Source of the DNA: Pollenia angustigena
Taxonomy: Eukaryota > Arthropoda > Insecta > Diptera > Polleniidae
Assembly: GCA_930367215.1 (NCBI GenBank)
Contig: OV884056.1
Coordinates: 227,469,127-227,533,126 of the forward strand
Direction: 5' to 3'
Length of the DNA stretch: 64,000 nucleotides
The notes below the pieces were generated by a model. That model did no database searches and was not told where the DNA came from. It was given only the letters and a program-made list of their open reading frames with translations. Both the position numbers and the translations under genes were made by a program. Of this stretch, positions 33,199-44,697 are shown piece by piece; position 1 is the first letter of the stretch, and each line of letters opens with the position of its first letter.

Positions 33199-34258
33199 CA
33201 GTGTTGCCAAAACTTGGTGACCAAAAATGACTAAATTTACGGAAAAAAATGGCTAAAAATGGGCTAAAAAATGGCTAAAAGCTTTTTTAAATAAAAACAC
33301 ATTAAAATTCAATAACAAAACAGAAATAATTCATTTACGATGAAATCGTAAGTTAAGATCAATTTGTTAAATAAGAATAAACGTAAATTAATATTTTGAT
33401 AGATATTTAAAAAATTAAATCATCGATAAATTCGATGTTGTTATTGTTCATCTCATAGGAATCACTCGGGCCTATTAGTTTTAAATAAATTGAAGGTAAA
33501 TCATAATAACGACAACATTTACCCTACAATAAAAACCAGTAAGTATAGTCGGTCAACACCACATTAGAACCTAATGTACCAAATTTTATCATATAATCTC
33601 CAAAACAGCCAGCCAGCAGGACAAACATCGTTAATTCAACTCAGAAAGTGATTCTGAGTCAATCCGTATACCGAAAGGTGGCCTTAGGACCATTATTTTA
33701 AGGTGCTACAAACATCAGCAGAAACGCATCGTACCCTCTCCACTATTGTGGTGCTGGTATAAATATTTTATTGATAAAATCGAATTAACGGTTGCTTAAT
33801 GTAGCCTTTTTCTCAAATTACTTTAAACGATGTTTACTTGGGTAAATACCCTCTCTACTTCATCATTAGACCATGCAACTGGGAGCAACTATATAGTCAA
33901 TTCAGAAATTACTAAAATATTTTTTTTGCCGCCTGCATCTCTTTATTGAAATACTTGCAACCAGAAAGAAACACCGATGTTTCATCATCATAGTTTATAG
34001 CAATTTCCAACATTTGTTAAAGTTGTGATTTAAATGAAATGGGTTTGAATTGTTAAAAATGTTTATTTTACTTTAATACATTTTTATAAGAAATTGAAAA
34101 TTATTTTTTTAAAAGAAAAACGGCAAAAAAAATTATGGCCAAATAAGTTGAAAAATGGCTAAAAAAAAAATGGCTAGTGGCTAAACTAATTTTTTAATGG
34201 CTAAACAGGATGATAAATGGCTAAATCTAGCCACTAAATGGCTAAATTGGCAGCACTG
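33199..34258. mobile_element. hAT-type element, 1,060 bp, with 8-bp TSD
   Basis: Ends CAGTGTTGCCAA and TTGGCAGCACTG, flanked by an exact GCGTCAAT duplication (33191-33198 and 34259-34266). AAATGGCTAAA is repeated many times just inside both ends, which would provide subterminal transposase-binding sites of the kind known from hAT elements. It is non-coding and carries a truncated R1 repeat at 33536-33770. Confidence 0.9.
33536..33770 (+). repeat. interspersed repeat R1, copy b (short)
   Basis: Begins AGTATAGTCGGTCAACACC and ends TACCCTCTCCACTATTGTGG, then TGCTGGTATAA, the same limits as the 700-bp copy at 34341-35040 but with most of the middle missing. It lies inside the hAT element 33199-34258, so it arrived there after that element was formed or is part of it. 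Confidence 0.65.
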
Positions 34259-34340
34259 GCGTCAATTGTAATTCAGATTAGTTAATTGTAAATAAGATAT
34301 TCTCAATTGTAATTCAGAAAGTGTCAAATGTAATTCCGAA

Positions 34341-35040
34341 CAAGTAAGAAAGTATAGTCGGTCAAGCCTGACCATATGATACCCTACACCACAGTATTAA
34401 AAAACACATCATGCTTATATGTCCATGTAACTATGGATTTATCTATGTTTATAAAAGTCATTAAAATAGGTTTAAAAGTTCGTGAGAGGCAGAAATTGCC
34501 CCTTCCTCCCCTTGTGGTCCTATTTTTGAAAAACTGTATAGCTTATGTGTCCATATAGATATGGATCTATCTATGTTTTGAATTTCATTAAAATCGGTTT
34601 AAGAGGCAGAAATTGGCCCTATCTCCCCTCGTATTCCTATTTTTTAAAAAATTCATCCCTTTTGTGTCCATAAAGATATGGTTCTATGTATGTGTTAAGT
34701 TTCATTGAAATCGGTTTGATAGTTTCTGAGAGGAAGAAATGTCCCCCTATCTTCCCTCGTGGTCCTACGATTTGGCCCATTTTCAATAGCCTTGGTCCTT
34801 GTGCCAATAAGAACCTATGTCCCGAATTTTATAAAATGATCTCCAAAATTGCGAACTGTTCTTTGCGCACAAGGTTACATGGACAGCCAGCCAGCCGGAC
34901 GGACATCGTTAGTACGACTCAGAAAGTGATTCTGAGTCGATCGGTATACTTTAAGGTGGGTCTAGGACCAATATTTTAATGCGTTACACACATCAGCACA
35001 AATGCATAATACCCTCTCCACCATTGTGGTGTGGGTATAA
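34341..35040 (+). repeat. interspersed repeat R1, copy c
   Basis: Limits AAGTATAGTCGGTCAAGCC and CCACCATTGTGGTGTGGGTA. The interior is an internal tandem of about 110 bp units around TGTCCATATAGATATGG(A/T)TCTAT and GAGGCAGAAATTG(C/G)CCC. Near the 3' end are GGACAGCCAGCCAGCCGG and CTCAGAAAGTGATTCTGAGTCGATCGG. All frames here are repeat-derived. Confidence 0.65.
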
Positions 35041-35716
35041 TAAAATAATTTGTATATCCATTTCTATACTAATTAAATATACATATGTACATTAGGGGTA
35101 TAACCAATAGTACCATGAGGTCGACCTTGTCCTAGTATCTACGAAAATTATAATCTTTTGTAATTTTTCCCAAAAAGTTCACGCACCAATTGGTTTTTCT
35201 AAACCAATGCAATATTGAATATTCATAATTTGGTACGGTGTTTTTTTTTCATTTTAATTTTTTTTCGTTTAAAATGGTTAAAGATACGTTTTGGTTTGCG
35301 GAAAATCTCTTACCATCTCTAAATATTAATGAAATTTCATACTTGAGCTATTTTTGGTTTTAAATAAACATATTACTAATTTTTCTTAACCAAAAATAAA
35401 ATTAAAAATTTTCAAAACTTCATCGCGGTTGGTGTGAGAACTTTTTTGGCCTTCGCGAAAAAATAAGTATACGTTCCCTTATAGTTTTTTATGCTCTATT
35501 GTACTGCGCTATGCCAATTTTGATATTTTAAATAATTGTTAAAAAGTCATATCCCTGCGTTCTCAATGAATGACATGGCGGTCAGTTGATAATCATAAAT
35601 ATATGCATTTAAAAATACAACCAAATATTAGCTATTTAGAGTACATATTTTTCTTTTGTCTTTGTGCCCAGAAACCATCTTGTTATATGGGTATTTAGAT
35701 TAAGTTTGGTCCACAT
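35041..35716. other. non-coding; R1 fragment at the right side
   Basis: 35041-35640 shows nothing recognisable. From about 35660 the text TTTGTGCCCAGAAACCATCTT through GATTAAGTTTGGTCCACAT is R1 sequence in the orientation of the 45712-47105 copy. It is the left part of a copy split by the element 35717-38020. Confidence 0.55.
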
Positions 35717-36225
35717 CAGAGATCAGAGAGCAATAAGTAGTGAAAAAGTTAGTAGAGCTGAATCATGACTCATAAATTCTTGTACTTATACGCACTCATA
35801 CTTATTGCAATATTATTCAAGCTCATATTCCTCAGAAGTTTGATTTTATTCATTGTACTCATACTCAGCTACATTCGTAGTGGTTGATTTAAAATCAACT
35901 TAACTCAATGTGTATACGAGAAGAAAAATGCGAGATTTGTCCCTGAAATAGCAAAGTGACGATTTGGCAATTACAGTTTACTAAAGTTAAATGTACGAAG
36001 TAGACGATTTTTCGGCAAATTTATCTGGCAGCGCTGATTATGAAATTGTGTGTTAGATCTGTTGTGTTAAAACGGTAAATGGATGAGCTGAATGAGTTGA
36101 ATCATTGTGAGTATTATAAGTATTTTCCTGAAATTAGAAATCAAACTGAGGTCATTTATGAGTACGCGTATAATGTCGACTTCGCACTCATATTAATTTC
36201 TCTTGTGAGTATGAGTGAATCAGTG

Positions 36226-37968
36226 CACACTGGGCTGGATCGCTAAATTTTTGGCATAAAGTCGAAATTTTCATGGAAATATTTGTTAATTTTTACTAAA
36301 GTTTCTTAAAGTTCATACCCTAGGTACAACATTTCAGTAAATAAAAGTTATTTGATGGAAGCCCTGAACTTTTACAAGGGGTACAAAGTCCAATCTATAT
36401 GTCATGTGTTTGTTTTCCTAAAAAAGCAGAAAAAGTTAGCTCAGCTTTATAATAACCGAAAGCGACTGACTGCCGGTAAACAAAAAAAAAAAATTTGATA
36501 AATTTGGAAAATAACGATAAAAATGTATGTATATTATTAAAAACTAATAGCAATTGCTTTTTATTTGTTAAATCTTTTTGTGAATTGTTTTTTGTGAAGT
36601 CCTAAGAAGTTTATAGTGGAGTAAAAACTAACTTTCACCCAATTTTGGCCAAAATTTAATTATGCTAAAATATACTTGAAAGTGTACATTATAACGTGTT
36701 ATTAACAATGTTTGCCCAAATTAGCCCGTTTTCCATAAATTTGTGAATTTTTAGGTACATTTGAGTTCAGTTATGCTTCCCTCAGAAGCAGGCTAGACAA
36801 CTATCGAAATGAAGATGCAATTTAAACTGGATTTTTGATCAGCTTAACTCTAAAAAAAAGTTGTCGTATAATATGATCTTCATATGACTCTAATAGATTG
36901 CAAAGTCTTAAACATTTTAACCGGCACAAAATCTTGTCAGTTATGTCCTATCTGTGGGGCCATTCGCCATTTCATGTGAATTTCCAATCAATGCTATTAA
37001 GTTTAAACAATTCTGTGAGAAAACATTTCGTTTATATATGCTCAAATACCCGTGGTATCCGATATCGCCTACTTTACATAAAATCTTGATTCATGGATTT
37101 CAAATAATATCATCATCAGTAATGCCAATAGGTTGTCTTGACGAAAACGCATCAGAAGCACGCAACAAATTTTATGAACAAGACAGGAGATCGCATGCTC
37201 GTCAGAATTCGCGGGTTAATAATTTGTTCGATGTGTTTCACAGATCAGTTGACTCTTCAGATCCTATTCTTTCGAGCATTTCGCTCAAGAAAAGGTCAGC
37301 TCAACTTAAAAAAAGGTGTTGCCCAAAGATGTTGTTGAACTTTTAGAAGCATCAAATTTTGAAATTGAAAAAAAATTAACCTGAGAATAAAGAGAGCGAC
37401 TCTGATTCTGAAACTGATTCCGAATGCGAAAATGTAATTAATTATTCATTAGAATAAAACGTAGAGGATGACTAATTTTTTTATTTTAACGCATATATTG
37501 TAGTTAGCTATATATGTATATTTAAGGATTCAGGGCTTTTTAAGTCCATAACCATGATAACTATATTATATATCACTTTAATAAAACTTTTGCAATTTAA
37601 TAATATTACTTTCTCAAATAAAAACACATTGGTATTCGAAATTTCAACTTAAATTTTTCGTAATTCAGGAATTAAAGGTCCAAAATGGCCCTATTTTGAC
37701 CAGCTTGGGCCTGGTGTGAAATAGGTATGTACTCCTGATCTCAAGAAGCCCTTAAATTTTGTACAAAACAATATTTTAAGCAAAATTTGGGTATATTAAG
37801 TAGTTGTAACGCACGTTTTGGCACCATATGGGAGGAAGGCGTGGTCGGATTGGACCAAAATTTTGCACAGATGCTACGCATACTATAATTATCAAATGTA
37901 CCAAGTTTCAATTCTGTAACTCTATGTTTAGACTTTATGCCAAAAATTTGGCGATCCAGCCCAGTGTG
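36226..37968 (+). mobile_element. Transib-type element, 1,743 bp, with 5-bp TSD
   Basis: The left end reads CACACTGGGCTGGATCGC, then (T)AAATTTTTGGCATAAAGTC. The right end is its complement with one mismatch over about 38 bases. A CAGTG duplication stands outside both ends (36221-36225 and 37969-37973). The CAC start, 5-bp G/C-containing duplication and encoded RAG1-like segment agree with the Transib superfamily, from which the vertebrate RAG1/RSS system is thought to derive. Only the 3' part of a transposase is recognisable, so this is an internally deleted or decayed copy. Confidence 0.87.
36890..37457 (+). pseudogene. Transib (RAG1-like) transposase, C-terminal segment
   Basis: The longest open part (36954-37346) contains KFKQFCEKTFRLYMLKYPWY, SPTLHKILIHGFQII, PIGCLDENASEARNK and RRSHARQNSRVNN. 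Against RAG1 this matches HKTLAH..EII, the SEGNESGNK segment and the following KMNARQSK without internal gaps after the ESGNK motif. The glutamate encoded at 37155-37157 (SEARNK) falls on the RAG1 third catalytic residue, E962 in mouse numbering. After a frameshift near 37310 the text continues KDVVELLEASNFEIEKK and an acidic DSDSETDSECE tail to TAA 37455-37457. The two upstream catalytic aspartates were not found. The copy is inactive but the RAG1-like core fold is well kept. Confidence 0.87.
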
Positions 37969-38028
37969 CAGTGTAGTAAGTCAGTATGAGTATCAAAAAA
38001 AGATTCATTGCTGATCTCTGGTCCACAT

Positions 38029-39881
38029 CTGTGTGGAGTTCAGATATACATTTTTTTTATAGATAATTGAGCTCAATGATGGCATTTATTGCAAAAAACT
38101 CAGTATTAAGGTGCATATCTGAATACGGTACTATTTAATTGCAATCAAAATCATCTTAAAAATTTTTATTGGAATCGGTTCATATTTGACCATAGCTCCC
38201 ATACAAATACTACTTTTGAAAATAGTTTTTTCAAACTTCCGCATTAGAAAATGCTTGCAGGGTTTATACCTATACACACATAAAGGTATTTCACCTACAC
38301 GCATTCCTTTCCACTCACATATCTTACAAGCACTCATACTTCAAATAAAATGAGCAGCACTTTATTTTGTTGTATTTATTTATTTTATTTTCTTCTGTTA
38401 CTACAAGAAGGAAATGATGAAAAAGTTTTTATATAAATGAGTGACAGGTACATGCATTTAAAAATAAAAATAATTTTTATTATAAACATAGAAAATAAGA
38501 ACGATGGATTTGAACAACAAAATAAACATATTTAATAAGGTGGCCACATTTAAAAAGCTATAGATAGTTACGTAATTAAGATATAAAAAATTAAATGTCT
38601 CAAACTTGTATTATTCTACAAATAAAATGAAGCAATTGTACTTTCTCATTTTTATTAGCATTGGTGAAACTGAAATTTTTTCTCTCAAAAAGGATTTGCT
38701 TTGATTACTAAAACTTGGTCTTCCTTTTTCAGAACAGTAATGCACATCACCTTAAAGTACTTACACATTTTCAAAGACGATTATGATGTTTTTGATTTTG
38801 ATGATGTTTTTGCTGTCATTTTATTGTTTGATAGTGATATTGTAGAATTTTTATATAGAAGACAAACATATGATTGAATGGTTGCTTTTGGTTAAAAGGA
38901 TTCACCGCAATACATAACAATTCACTCTTATATTTATACTGACTGTACAAATTTAGCGTCTAGATATTGTATTTAGGAAAAACTTTTTTATAAACTATGG
39001 GAAAATAGATAAAGAAAATATGTGTTTAAAACTTGTAATTTGAATGACATAATTGAATCAACGAAACACTCATAAGAACTTAAACTTTAGAAGAGCTTTA
39101 AATTATGTCAATTTGTGTTCTTTATTTTCGTTAAATAGTGATTCTTATAGAAAACATTTCCCCCTTTACGAAGGCATGTAATTGCTAGCAGGAAGAGTAT
39201 GCGAACTATCAAGTTTTTCAAACTTGTGTCTGCTCGTGAAACCCCCAGTGTTTATATAAATGAAAAAGTGCAAGTGTAGGGAGATTTTCGAACTTGTATC
39301 TGCACGTGAAACCACCAGGGTAGATACCAGTTTGAAAATTCTTGGCAAAAGTAAACACCCTGTTTATACAGCAATTTTAGGAATAATTTAACTTCTGATT
39401 TGTTAAGAATAAAACCTATTGAAATGAAATTATAAAAATCGATCCGTTACAAATGCATTCACGAAATAAGATTTTGTACTTTTCATAAACCTTGCAGAAA
39501 GTTTTGAAATTTCTTTATAAACTATAATAAGTACGCGTCGAATAAATGATTTAATTTGCTATTTTGACTGTAATTTCTACTGCAATTTGGAGTTATTAAA
39601 TATAATTTATCAAAGTGTAATGCCTATTTGTAAATATCAAAGTAAAGGTTTAGGACAAAGAGGTTTTCTTTAAAGCAAAGTTGTAAATTTACTAAAACTA
39701 GTGTTTGCCCATTGGTCGAAATTCGACCATAATTATTTATGCATATAAGTATAAATAAGTTTACATGTTTCGAGCATTTGTTTTTTGGATCGATTTGGCG
39801 AGGGAACAACTACCAGTCCATATGTTACCTTCGCCTCAAGACCGTGAATTTTAAATTTATTTTAAAAGTTCAATAATATAA
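38029..39881. other. R1 remnant then non-coding sequence
   Basis: The first ~220 bases (to TTTTGAAAATAG) continue the split R1 copy. Beyond that no gene is seen. A short direct repeat of about 30 bases (AACTTGTGTCTGCTCGTGAAA and AACTTGTATCTGCACGTGAAA) occurs at about 39222 and 39291. Confidence 0.5.
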
Positions 39882-40770
39882 AAAACCAGACAGTACCAAT
39901 TGAAACAAATGTACCAAAAAGTCTCCTCTTAAAGATTCTCCATCACTCTGGACTCTGCATGTTGAGTTATTGTTTCTAGGTTGAGCATTAATAAAAGTTC
40001 AAAAAGTCTAGTTAAAAAACGATAGAGTACTTAAAAGATACCTCCTACATATTCTCATTCACTCAGGACCCCGCATGTTTAGTTTAATGTTTCTAAACGG
40101 AAATGCAAAAAGTCCATGTTTAAGAACAAAAAAGTACCAAAAAGTTTCCTCTTATAAATTTTCTTCCACTCATTTTCATTGCATGTTTAATTTTATGTTT
40201 CTAGGTCCAATATTAACGAAAATTAAAAAAGTACCAGTTGTGGAACGGAAAAGTACAAAAATGCTTCCCCTTACACATTCTTATTCCCTAAGGACCACAC
40301 ATGTTTAACCTTATGTTTCCAGGTCCAATATAAAGAAAATTTAAAAAGTACCAGTTAAAATAAAAAGTACCAACATTTGTCATCTTATAGCTTCTCATTC
40401 ACCCTGTACCTATAATATTATTTTTCCAATATTACAGAAATTGAAAAATTACAAAATGCAGCATAGAAAAGTAAAAGAAAGAAATTAAATTTCCCCTTTT
40501 CGATAGTTGTTTCCCTTCATTGAAGCATTAAACAGTTTAGTATTGCAGTGGGAGCCCACAATTTAATATGTATATGTCAATGAACGGAGAAAACTGTTTT
40601 GGAAAAAAAGTAAATTTCAAAAAGTAAAAACTTTATATTCGTATTTTTTAGATAAGTTAAGAATTTGGTATTAACTTTCTATGTTTATTGGTTAAAAAGA
40701 TAGATGGGGTGACAAACAAGTTCCAAATACAGGTTATACCCGTTAACTCCCTCAAAGGGTCGTATTCAAT
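39882..40770. repeat. dispersed repeat R2, copy 2, internal tandem
   Basis: About five degenerate units of roughly 120-130 bp, each with a string like AAAAAGTACCAAAAAGTTTC, a TCTCATTCACTCAGGACC-like string and TTTATGTTTCTAGG. It matches 11330-12520 and keeps the TATTGGTTAAAAAGATAGAT site uninterrupted near 40695. Confidence 0.65.
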
Positions 40771-40783
40771 AATTTTTTATATT

Positions 40784-42690
40784 AATTAGTATTGTGGTTA
40801 TTTTGTTGAACTATTTATGGTTTTTAATCCAAATTTTTTAATATTTTTAATTAGGCTTAAGTTCATGAAATTTAATTTTCATTAAATTATTTTTGTGAAG
40901 AAAGGAATTTTACAACATGAAAATTAATTAAAATTGTTATTGATAATCTTTCATTCTTGACGTGGCTCGGGCTCGAACCCTGGCCGGCAGGTTACCATGA
41001 CATGTTTCGATCGCAACCACTCGATCTCCTCAGATGGATTTGCCGTCTTACACTCGCAGCCATCGACGACTGCTGACGTCACTAGTCAGACATCAATCCT
41101 TAAACCAAATTGTATTTTAACATTTGGTAGATCGAAATTTGCTTTCCTGAATGATTATCCATTTCAATTGATTTTACATGTTTTTTCCTTTACTTCTGTT
41201 TTTTAAAGGAAAAAAACATGTAAAATCAATTGAAATGGATAATCATTCAGGAAAGCAAATTTCGATCTACCAAATGTTAAAATACAATTTGGTTTAAGGA
41301 TTGATGTTTGACTAGTGACGTCAGCAGTCGTCGATGGCTGCGAGTGTAAGACGGCAAATCAATCTGAGGAGATCGAGTGGTTGCGATCGAAACATGTCAT
41401 GGTAACCTGCCGGCCAGGGTTCGAGCCCGAGCCACGTCAAGAATGAAAGATTATCAATAACAATTTTAATTAATTTTCATGTTGTAAAATTCCTTTCTTC
41501 ACAAAAATAATTTAATGAAAATTAAATTTCATGAACTTAAGCCTAATTAAAAATATTAAAAAATTTGGATTAAAAGCCATAAATAGTTCAACAAAATAAC
41601 CACAATACTAATTATTGTTAAAGCTAAGGCACGAGCTCTATGTGTACATTTGTCCTTCAAGTTGTGCTGAAAAAGGTCAACAGAAAAGTGAAAGACAAAG
41701 TGAAAAAACAAAAAATGTACTTGGACTTCAAGAAAAATTCTTGACGAAAGTACGAAAAAACAGAAGTAAAGGAAAAAAACATGTAAAATCAATTGAAATG
41801 GATAATCATTCAGAAAACCAAGTTTCGATCTACCAAATGTTAAAATACAATTTGGTTTAAGGATTGATGTTTGACTAGTGACGTCAGCAGTCGTCGATGG
41901 CTGCGAGTGTAAGACGGCAAATCCATCTGAGGAGATCGAGTGGTTGCGATCGAAACATGTCATGGTAACCTGCCGGCCAGGGTTCGAGCCCGAGCCACGT
42001 CAAGAATGAAAGATTATCAATAACAATTTTAATTAATTTTCATGTTGTAAAATTCCTTTCTTCACAAAAATAATTTAATGAAAATTAAATTTCATGAACT
42101 TAAGCCTAATTAAAAATATTAAAAAATTTGGATTAAAAACCATAAATAGTTCAACAAAATAACCACAATACTAATTATTGTTAAAGCTAAGGCACGAGCT
42201 CTATGTGTACATTTGTCCTTCAAGTTGTGCTGAAAAAGGTCAACAGAAAAGAGGAAGACAAAGTGAAAAAACAAAAAATGTACTTGGACTTCAAGAAAAA
42301 TTCTTGACGAAAGTACGAAAAAACAGAAGTAAAGGAAAAAAACATGTAAAATCAATTGAAATGGATAATCATTCAGGAAAGCAAATATCGATCTACCAAA
42401 TGTTAAAATACAATTTGGTTTAAGGATTGATGTTTGACTAGTGACGTCAGCAGTCGTCGATGGCTGCGAGTGTAAGACTGCAAATCCATCTGAGGAGATC
42501 GAGTGGTTGCGATCGAAACATGTCATGGTAACCTGCCGGCCAGGGTTCGAGCCCGAGCCACGTCAAGAATGAAAGATTATCAATAACAATTTTAATTAAT
42601 TTTCATGTTGCAAAATTCCTTTCTTCACAAAAATAATTAAATGAAAATTAAATTTCATGAACTTAAGCCTTATTAAAAATATTAAAAAAT
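40784..42690. repeat. SINE array: palindrome plus two tandem units of 563 bp
   Basis: Four copies. A minus copy (about 40784-41205) and a plus copy (41207-41614) form an ~830-bp near-perfect palindrome. Two full plus copies follow at 41615-42177 and 42178-42690, offset by exactly 563 bases. Each copy has GAGTGGTTGCGATCG (tRNA A-box-like) and GGTTCGAGCCC (B-box; 41981-41991 in the first full unit), about 40 bases apart, then a ~200-base AT-rich tail. Long frames reading TCFDRNHSISSDGF are repeat artefacts. Copies also occur at 55479-56250 and 58252-58985. Confidence 0.65.
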
Positions 42691-43144
42691 TTTTTATATT
42701 ATAAATTATTTTTTCTATTATCTCTTTTAGTTTTGAAGATATGAGGTTATCGAATTTACCCGTTTTCCTCTCAGATTTTAATAAAATGTTCTAAGCTATT
42801 TTGCTCTACCGATTTATATATAAGATTTTGAACGTTTCTGGTTAATCTGCATAGACCTGGAACCTAAAACATATCCCAAAAGAAAATAATCTAAAGACGT
42901 TAAATAAAATGAACCATGCGGTGGTCTTTTTTGTAAAAATATTCGATTGCGAAATGTTTCTCTCTGTCAATAGATCGTTGACGAGGTCCCTTTTTAGTAG
43001 CGAAGTTAATTTAACGATATCCGTCTGCCCGTGTAGCTGAAATGGGATTTCTAGACCCTAGAAATTTTGAGAACTTTGCTGTTATACATATACATATCTC
43101 TGTCACATATGCTCCATTACACTTTTCTATTGAGATTCAGCCAG
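42691..43144. other. non-coding
   Basis: AT-rich sequence with remnants of R1-like wording (GACGAGGTCCC, TGTCTGCCCGTG). No gene. Confidence 0.4.
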
Positions 43145-43286
43145 GGCTTTGTTTCTCAAAACTACAAGTTACAAATCTACAAGTAAGATAAATTATAAAA
43201 AAGCAACAATTTCCAAATTTGGTTTTTGTTTCAACGGTATTTTGCTTGAAGAGTTGTAACTTGTAGTTTTGAGAAACAGGGCACTC
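43145..43286. mobile_element. hairpin MITE, ~142 bp
   Basis: Left arm GGGCTTTGTTTCTCAAAACT, then ACAAGTTACAA. Right arm TTGTAACTTGTAGTTTTGAG, then AAACAGGGC. Arms of about 29 bases match except for one or two positions. Confidence 0.75.
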
Positions 43287-44186
43287 GTTCTTCTAAAGAG
43301 AGTCAACTCGAAATTTTTCTATTTTCACTTTTTGCAAGAAATCAATGTACAGTGGTCATTAGGGTGGGTCACTGATGTATAAGGAAAAATAAAAGTTCTC
43401 GAATCATATAAAAACAGTAATATATTTTGTATTACGTTAAAACAAATAAAAATTGTAAAAATAAAGTAAAATAAAGTCACACCTAATAATTGAGAAGTTT
43501 TAAAAAAAGCCATTTTTTAATATTTTATTTACTATCAATTATTATTAATAAAAACTGAAAACATTTGGAAATTAACTTAAATATAATAAAACTTAGGTTC
43601 TTATATTTACAACATTAAACAATAAAATCAATTTTTGGTCACAAAATCTTGTTTGCTGTCATATCTTGGCATCTCTCGTCTTCATTCAAGTTTCGGTTGT
43701 ATTAAACATTCTCTTGAATTTTTTTCGCATAGAGTCCTGAATGCTTGTTATACTATTTTCACGAACTTAAAAGTCGTTAAAATACATTAATATTCTTTTC
43801 TGCAATACAATGCGTTTGTTGTTATAGTCAAAATTTAACAAAATTGAAGGTCAAAACGCGGGCTCTTACTCTAAAAATAAATTAATAATATTTTACATGG
43901 GCCTAATGCAGACAAAAATACAACATATTTACGCTGTTGGAAGTCGATAAGAGTCTAGTAGTCATATCTCCGCACTGTTAAAACCTTAGATCCATTTCTC
44001 AAGTATTTTGCAAAAAAAAAAAATATAATTGTATCCCCCTTTGTAGTATAAGAGTACATATAAAAAGAATAGAGTTTTTTGTCTCTACTGAAAATTTATA
44101 TATTTTGAGTTAACTCCCTTTAGAAGAATTAGTGCGATATATATTTTTTGTTCGGTTTGGTGTGTGTTAATGGGTGTCTGATCTAA
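43287..44186. other. non-coding
   Basis: No gene or repeat boundary recognised. Composition is AT-rich with simple A runs. Confidence 0.4.
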
Positions 44187-44641
44187 CCCAATAAGCACAA
44201 ATTTTTTGTAAATTCCAATGTTGGAATTCCAGTGTGAATCCAAGCTTTCCAGTCTGTTTGAAGTTTGTTAAAAAACAACAACAAATTTGTTTGAAGCATA
44301 TGTTATATGTATATGGTACAGAGTTGTTGCAAAATTATTCTTCAAATAATGTTATAACACTATTTAAATACTGTTGTAACATTGCTTGAATAACACTGAA
44401 ATTCCATGCTTGAATTCAATTGTAAAAACAGGTTCGGTTCAACTTGAATCACATTGTTATTCAAGGCTGGAATTACACTGTAAAGGTACTGTTTTGTTCG
44501 ACTGTAATTCAATGGTTAGTTTTGCTGGATTCGCTATTGAATTCAACTGTGTTTCAACTGTAATTCAACACTGGAAATTGGAAATTGTGACTGGATTTCA
44601 AATGTAATTCCACTTGAATTCCAGCCTAAATGCTTATTGGG
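44187..44641. mobile_element. MITE with CCCAATAAGCA ends, ~455 bp
   Basis: Starts CCCAATAAGCACAAATT and ends AATGCTTATTGGG. The interior is a run of diverged GAATTCAACTGTAATTCAA-like motifs in both orientations (about ten), typical of transposase-site-rich MITEs. It inserted next to the right-end fragment of the TATACCC-type element. Confidence 0.65.
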
Positions 44642-44697
44642 ACGACGCTGCATGCCATTTAGTGAAGGGTATAAAAGATTTGGAACAGCCGAATATA

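Larger units (their letters stand above)
35717..38020. mobile_element. hAT-type element with 8-bp TSD, interrupted by Transib
   Basis: Ends CAGAGATCAGAGAGCAATAA and TTCATTGCTGATCTCTG, flanked on both sides by GTCCACAT (35709-35716 and 38021-38028). Without the later Transib insertion it would be about 556 bp, non-coding, with repeated TGAGTATGAGT-like motifs. It sits inside an R1 repeat. The uninterrupted R1 text near 46672-46690 (AAGTAAGGTCCACTTC) resembles the empty site. Confidence 0.82.

Noticed and set aside
41556..42526. Two 135-codon minus-strand frames starting TCFDRNHSISSDGF
   Set aside because: They repeat at exactly the SINE period, overlap tRNA-like boxes and have no domain; they are read-through of a repeat.
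44386..44607. 73-codon frame in the CCCAATAAGCA element
   Set aside because: It is built from diverged copies of one GAATTCAACTGTAATT motif; no protein-like conservation is visible.
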